From Brachionus koreanus (lineage: Eukaryota; Rotifera; Eurotatoria; Ploima; Brachionidae): a DNA stretch of 64,000 nt. The stretch is taken from assembly GCA_016987375.1 (NCBI GenBank), contig PJRA01000444.1, positions 1,122,104 through 1,186,103 of the forward strand, in the 5' to 3' direction. The notes under the pieces were generated by a model, which made no database searches, was not told the origin of the DNA, and was given only the letters and a program-made list of their open reading frames with translations. The position numbers were made by a program, and so were the translations under genes. This document shows positions 62,944 to 64,000 of the stretch, piece after piece. Every line of letters begins with the position of its first letter. Positions within the stretch are counted from its first letter, which is position 1.

Positions 62944-64000
62944 CTTAATTAAATTTTAAAGTTAAAAATTAAATAATTTTTAAAGTTTTATAAATATTCT
63001 TAATGAAAAAAATGATTATTTAAAATTTGGATTAATGATTTAGTTTTGAGCTTAAAAAGCAATATGGAATCCATGAATTTCAAATTCTTATGCACATTTT
63101 TGAAAGTATCGTTCACTGAAAAGCATATTCAAAAGAGCATGCTTATTTCTAATTATGCAAAATTTGGAAATTATGATATTTTTAGTTTAAGTTTTTAAAA
63201 AGAACGCCTTTATTTATCAAATTTAACTTAAATTTTGGTTCTGTAATTTGCTTTAAATTCAAATCAGAATTAAAATTTAGTATTAATATTGACTTTTTGC
63301 CTTTTTACAATTTATTAACGAAAAAAAATTCGTATAGATTTGATTCATCTTTCGTCAAAATGGGCATCATTAAATATTTCTTAGAAAATGTCTAACAATT
63401 TATTTATTTTCCAGAAGCCTATCGTTCTAAGAATCTAGTCTTTAATAATGACCTTTTTGACGAAAGATGAATCAAAAACTTTTATTAAATATACAACGGT
63501 TCTATAAAAAACGAAATAGTCTCAGGTTGGACGGCAATCCCGGGACTTAAAAACCGCAATTTTTTACGCATTAAGACGCATTTACAAATTAACGCCTGTT
63601 TTTTTGCATAAACGCGTGATCTTATTTACCAAAATAGCGTTTTTATGGTATTTTCAAAATTTATATAAAAAATAACGAAAAGTTAAAAAATTTGACTATA
63701 TATGAGATCAAAAATAATTTATTAGCTTAAAAAAAAATGTAAAAAATCATACGTGTATTAATGCCCACTCATTTTTTAACATGTTGAAAGAATTCTACAG
63801 TTAGATGTATTTATGTATTAAAATGGAAACTAAAATAAAACTCTAATTTAAGTTTTTAAACACTTTTTATTTTTATTTTATTTGTATATAATATTTATAC
63901 AGTATGTTGCAAAAGTTTAAAAATTAATTATTTTATTTATCTAAATTTTTTTATAAATTGAATTTTACAATTATTAGAGTGCAAAAGAAAAAAATAAAAG
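62944..64000. other. Upstream region of the RanBP2-like gene
   Basis: No exon recognised on either strand. Contains an inverted-repeat element at 63339-63476 (listed separately) and a less AT-rich patch at about 63520-63640 (ggttggacggcaatcccggg and aacgcctg) that looks like repeat-derived DNA. Promoter or intron of the RanBP2-like gene may lie here. Confidence 0.4.
63339..63476. mobile_element. Candidate MITE with 27-nt inverted repeats
   Basis: The left arm begins TTTGATTCATCTTTCGTCAA at 63339, and the right arm ends in its reverse complement, TTGACGAAAGATGAATCAAA, at 63476. The 20 outer positions match perfectly and the match continues with few mismatches for several more bases. The total span is 138 nt with a non-coding interior. 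The arms and size fit a miniature inverted-repeat transposable element. A target duplication is not evident by eye. Confidence 0.7.

Overview
This window is nuclear DNA from an AT-rich animal. It carries ciliary (CFAP54), autophagy (ATG7), nuclear-pore (RanBP2-like) and G-protein gamma genes, two Ly6/three-finger genes, and EGF, LRR and immunoglobulin membrane proteins. Nearly every gene is split by GT-AG introns, most of them only 46-62 nt long. The compact introns, the composition, and the mix of LINE, SINE, MULE and short inverted-repeat elements fit a small-genome invertebrate such as a rotifer or another fast-evolving spiralian. I cannot fix the species from the sequence.

0-21 kb (gene-dense): a GPI-type Ly6-like gene (38-692, +) converges on L-threonine 3-dehydrogenase TDH (1113-2295, -). 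TDH is divergent from CFAP54 (2742-19328, +), which I reconstruct as about 38 exons coding for about 3,340 residues, close to the length of the vertebrate protein. CFAP54 intron 20 (1.75 kb) holds a decayed LINE. Its intron 31 (2.06 kb) holds a complete antisense gene for an EGF-repeat membrane protein (13682-15317). A single-exon LRR receptor (19376-21007, -) ends 47 nt from the CFAP54 stop.

21-26.5 kb (transposon graveyard): two broken MULE-type DNA transposons, one with SAP and SWIM regions and one with the transposase core, plus small inverted repeats.

26.5-38 kb: a plus-strand row of housekeeping genes. RBFA (mitochondrial ribosome maturation), HMG-CoA synthase and NDUFAF3 (complex I assembly) are packed about 300 nt apart; a G-protein gamma subunit and ATG7 (15 exons) follow.

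38-48.3 kb: two TTAA-flanked, piggyBac-like miniature elements, a second Ly6-like gene (39759-40349), then about 8 kb with no recognisable gene and a perfect (ACT)20 microsatellite.

48.3-64 kb: an Ig-superfamily type I membrane protein (48303-51796, +), LINE debris, a tRNA-derived SINE with target-site duplication, two head-to-head genes of unknown function (54218-54937, - and 55968-56913, +), another LINE remnant, and a RanBP2-like protein with three Ran-binding domains alternating with three zinc fingers (59185-62943, -). Two of its repeats share a 178-bp near-identical tract. I found no operon, CRISPR array, functional tRNA or rRNA. No clearly new biological system is evident; the nested gene, the homogenised RanBP2 repeats and the two miniature transposon families are the most notable points.
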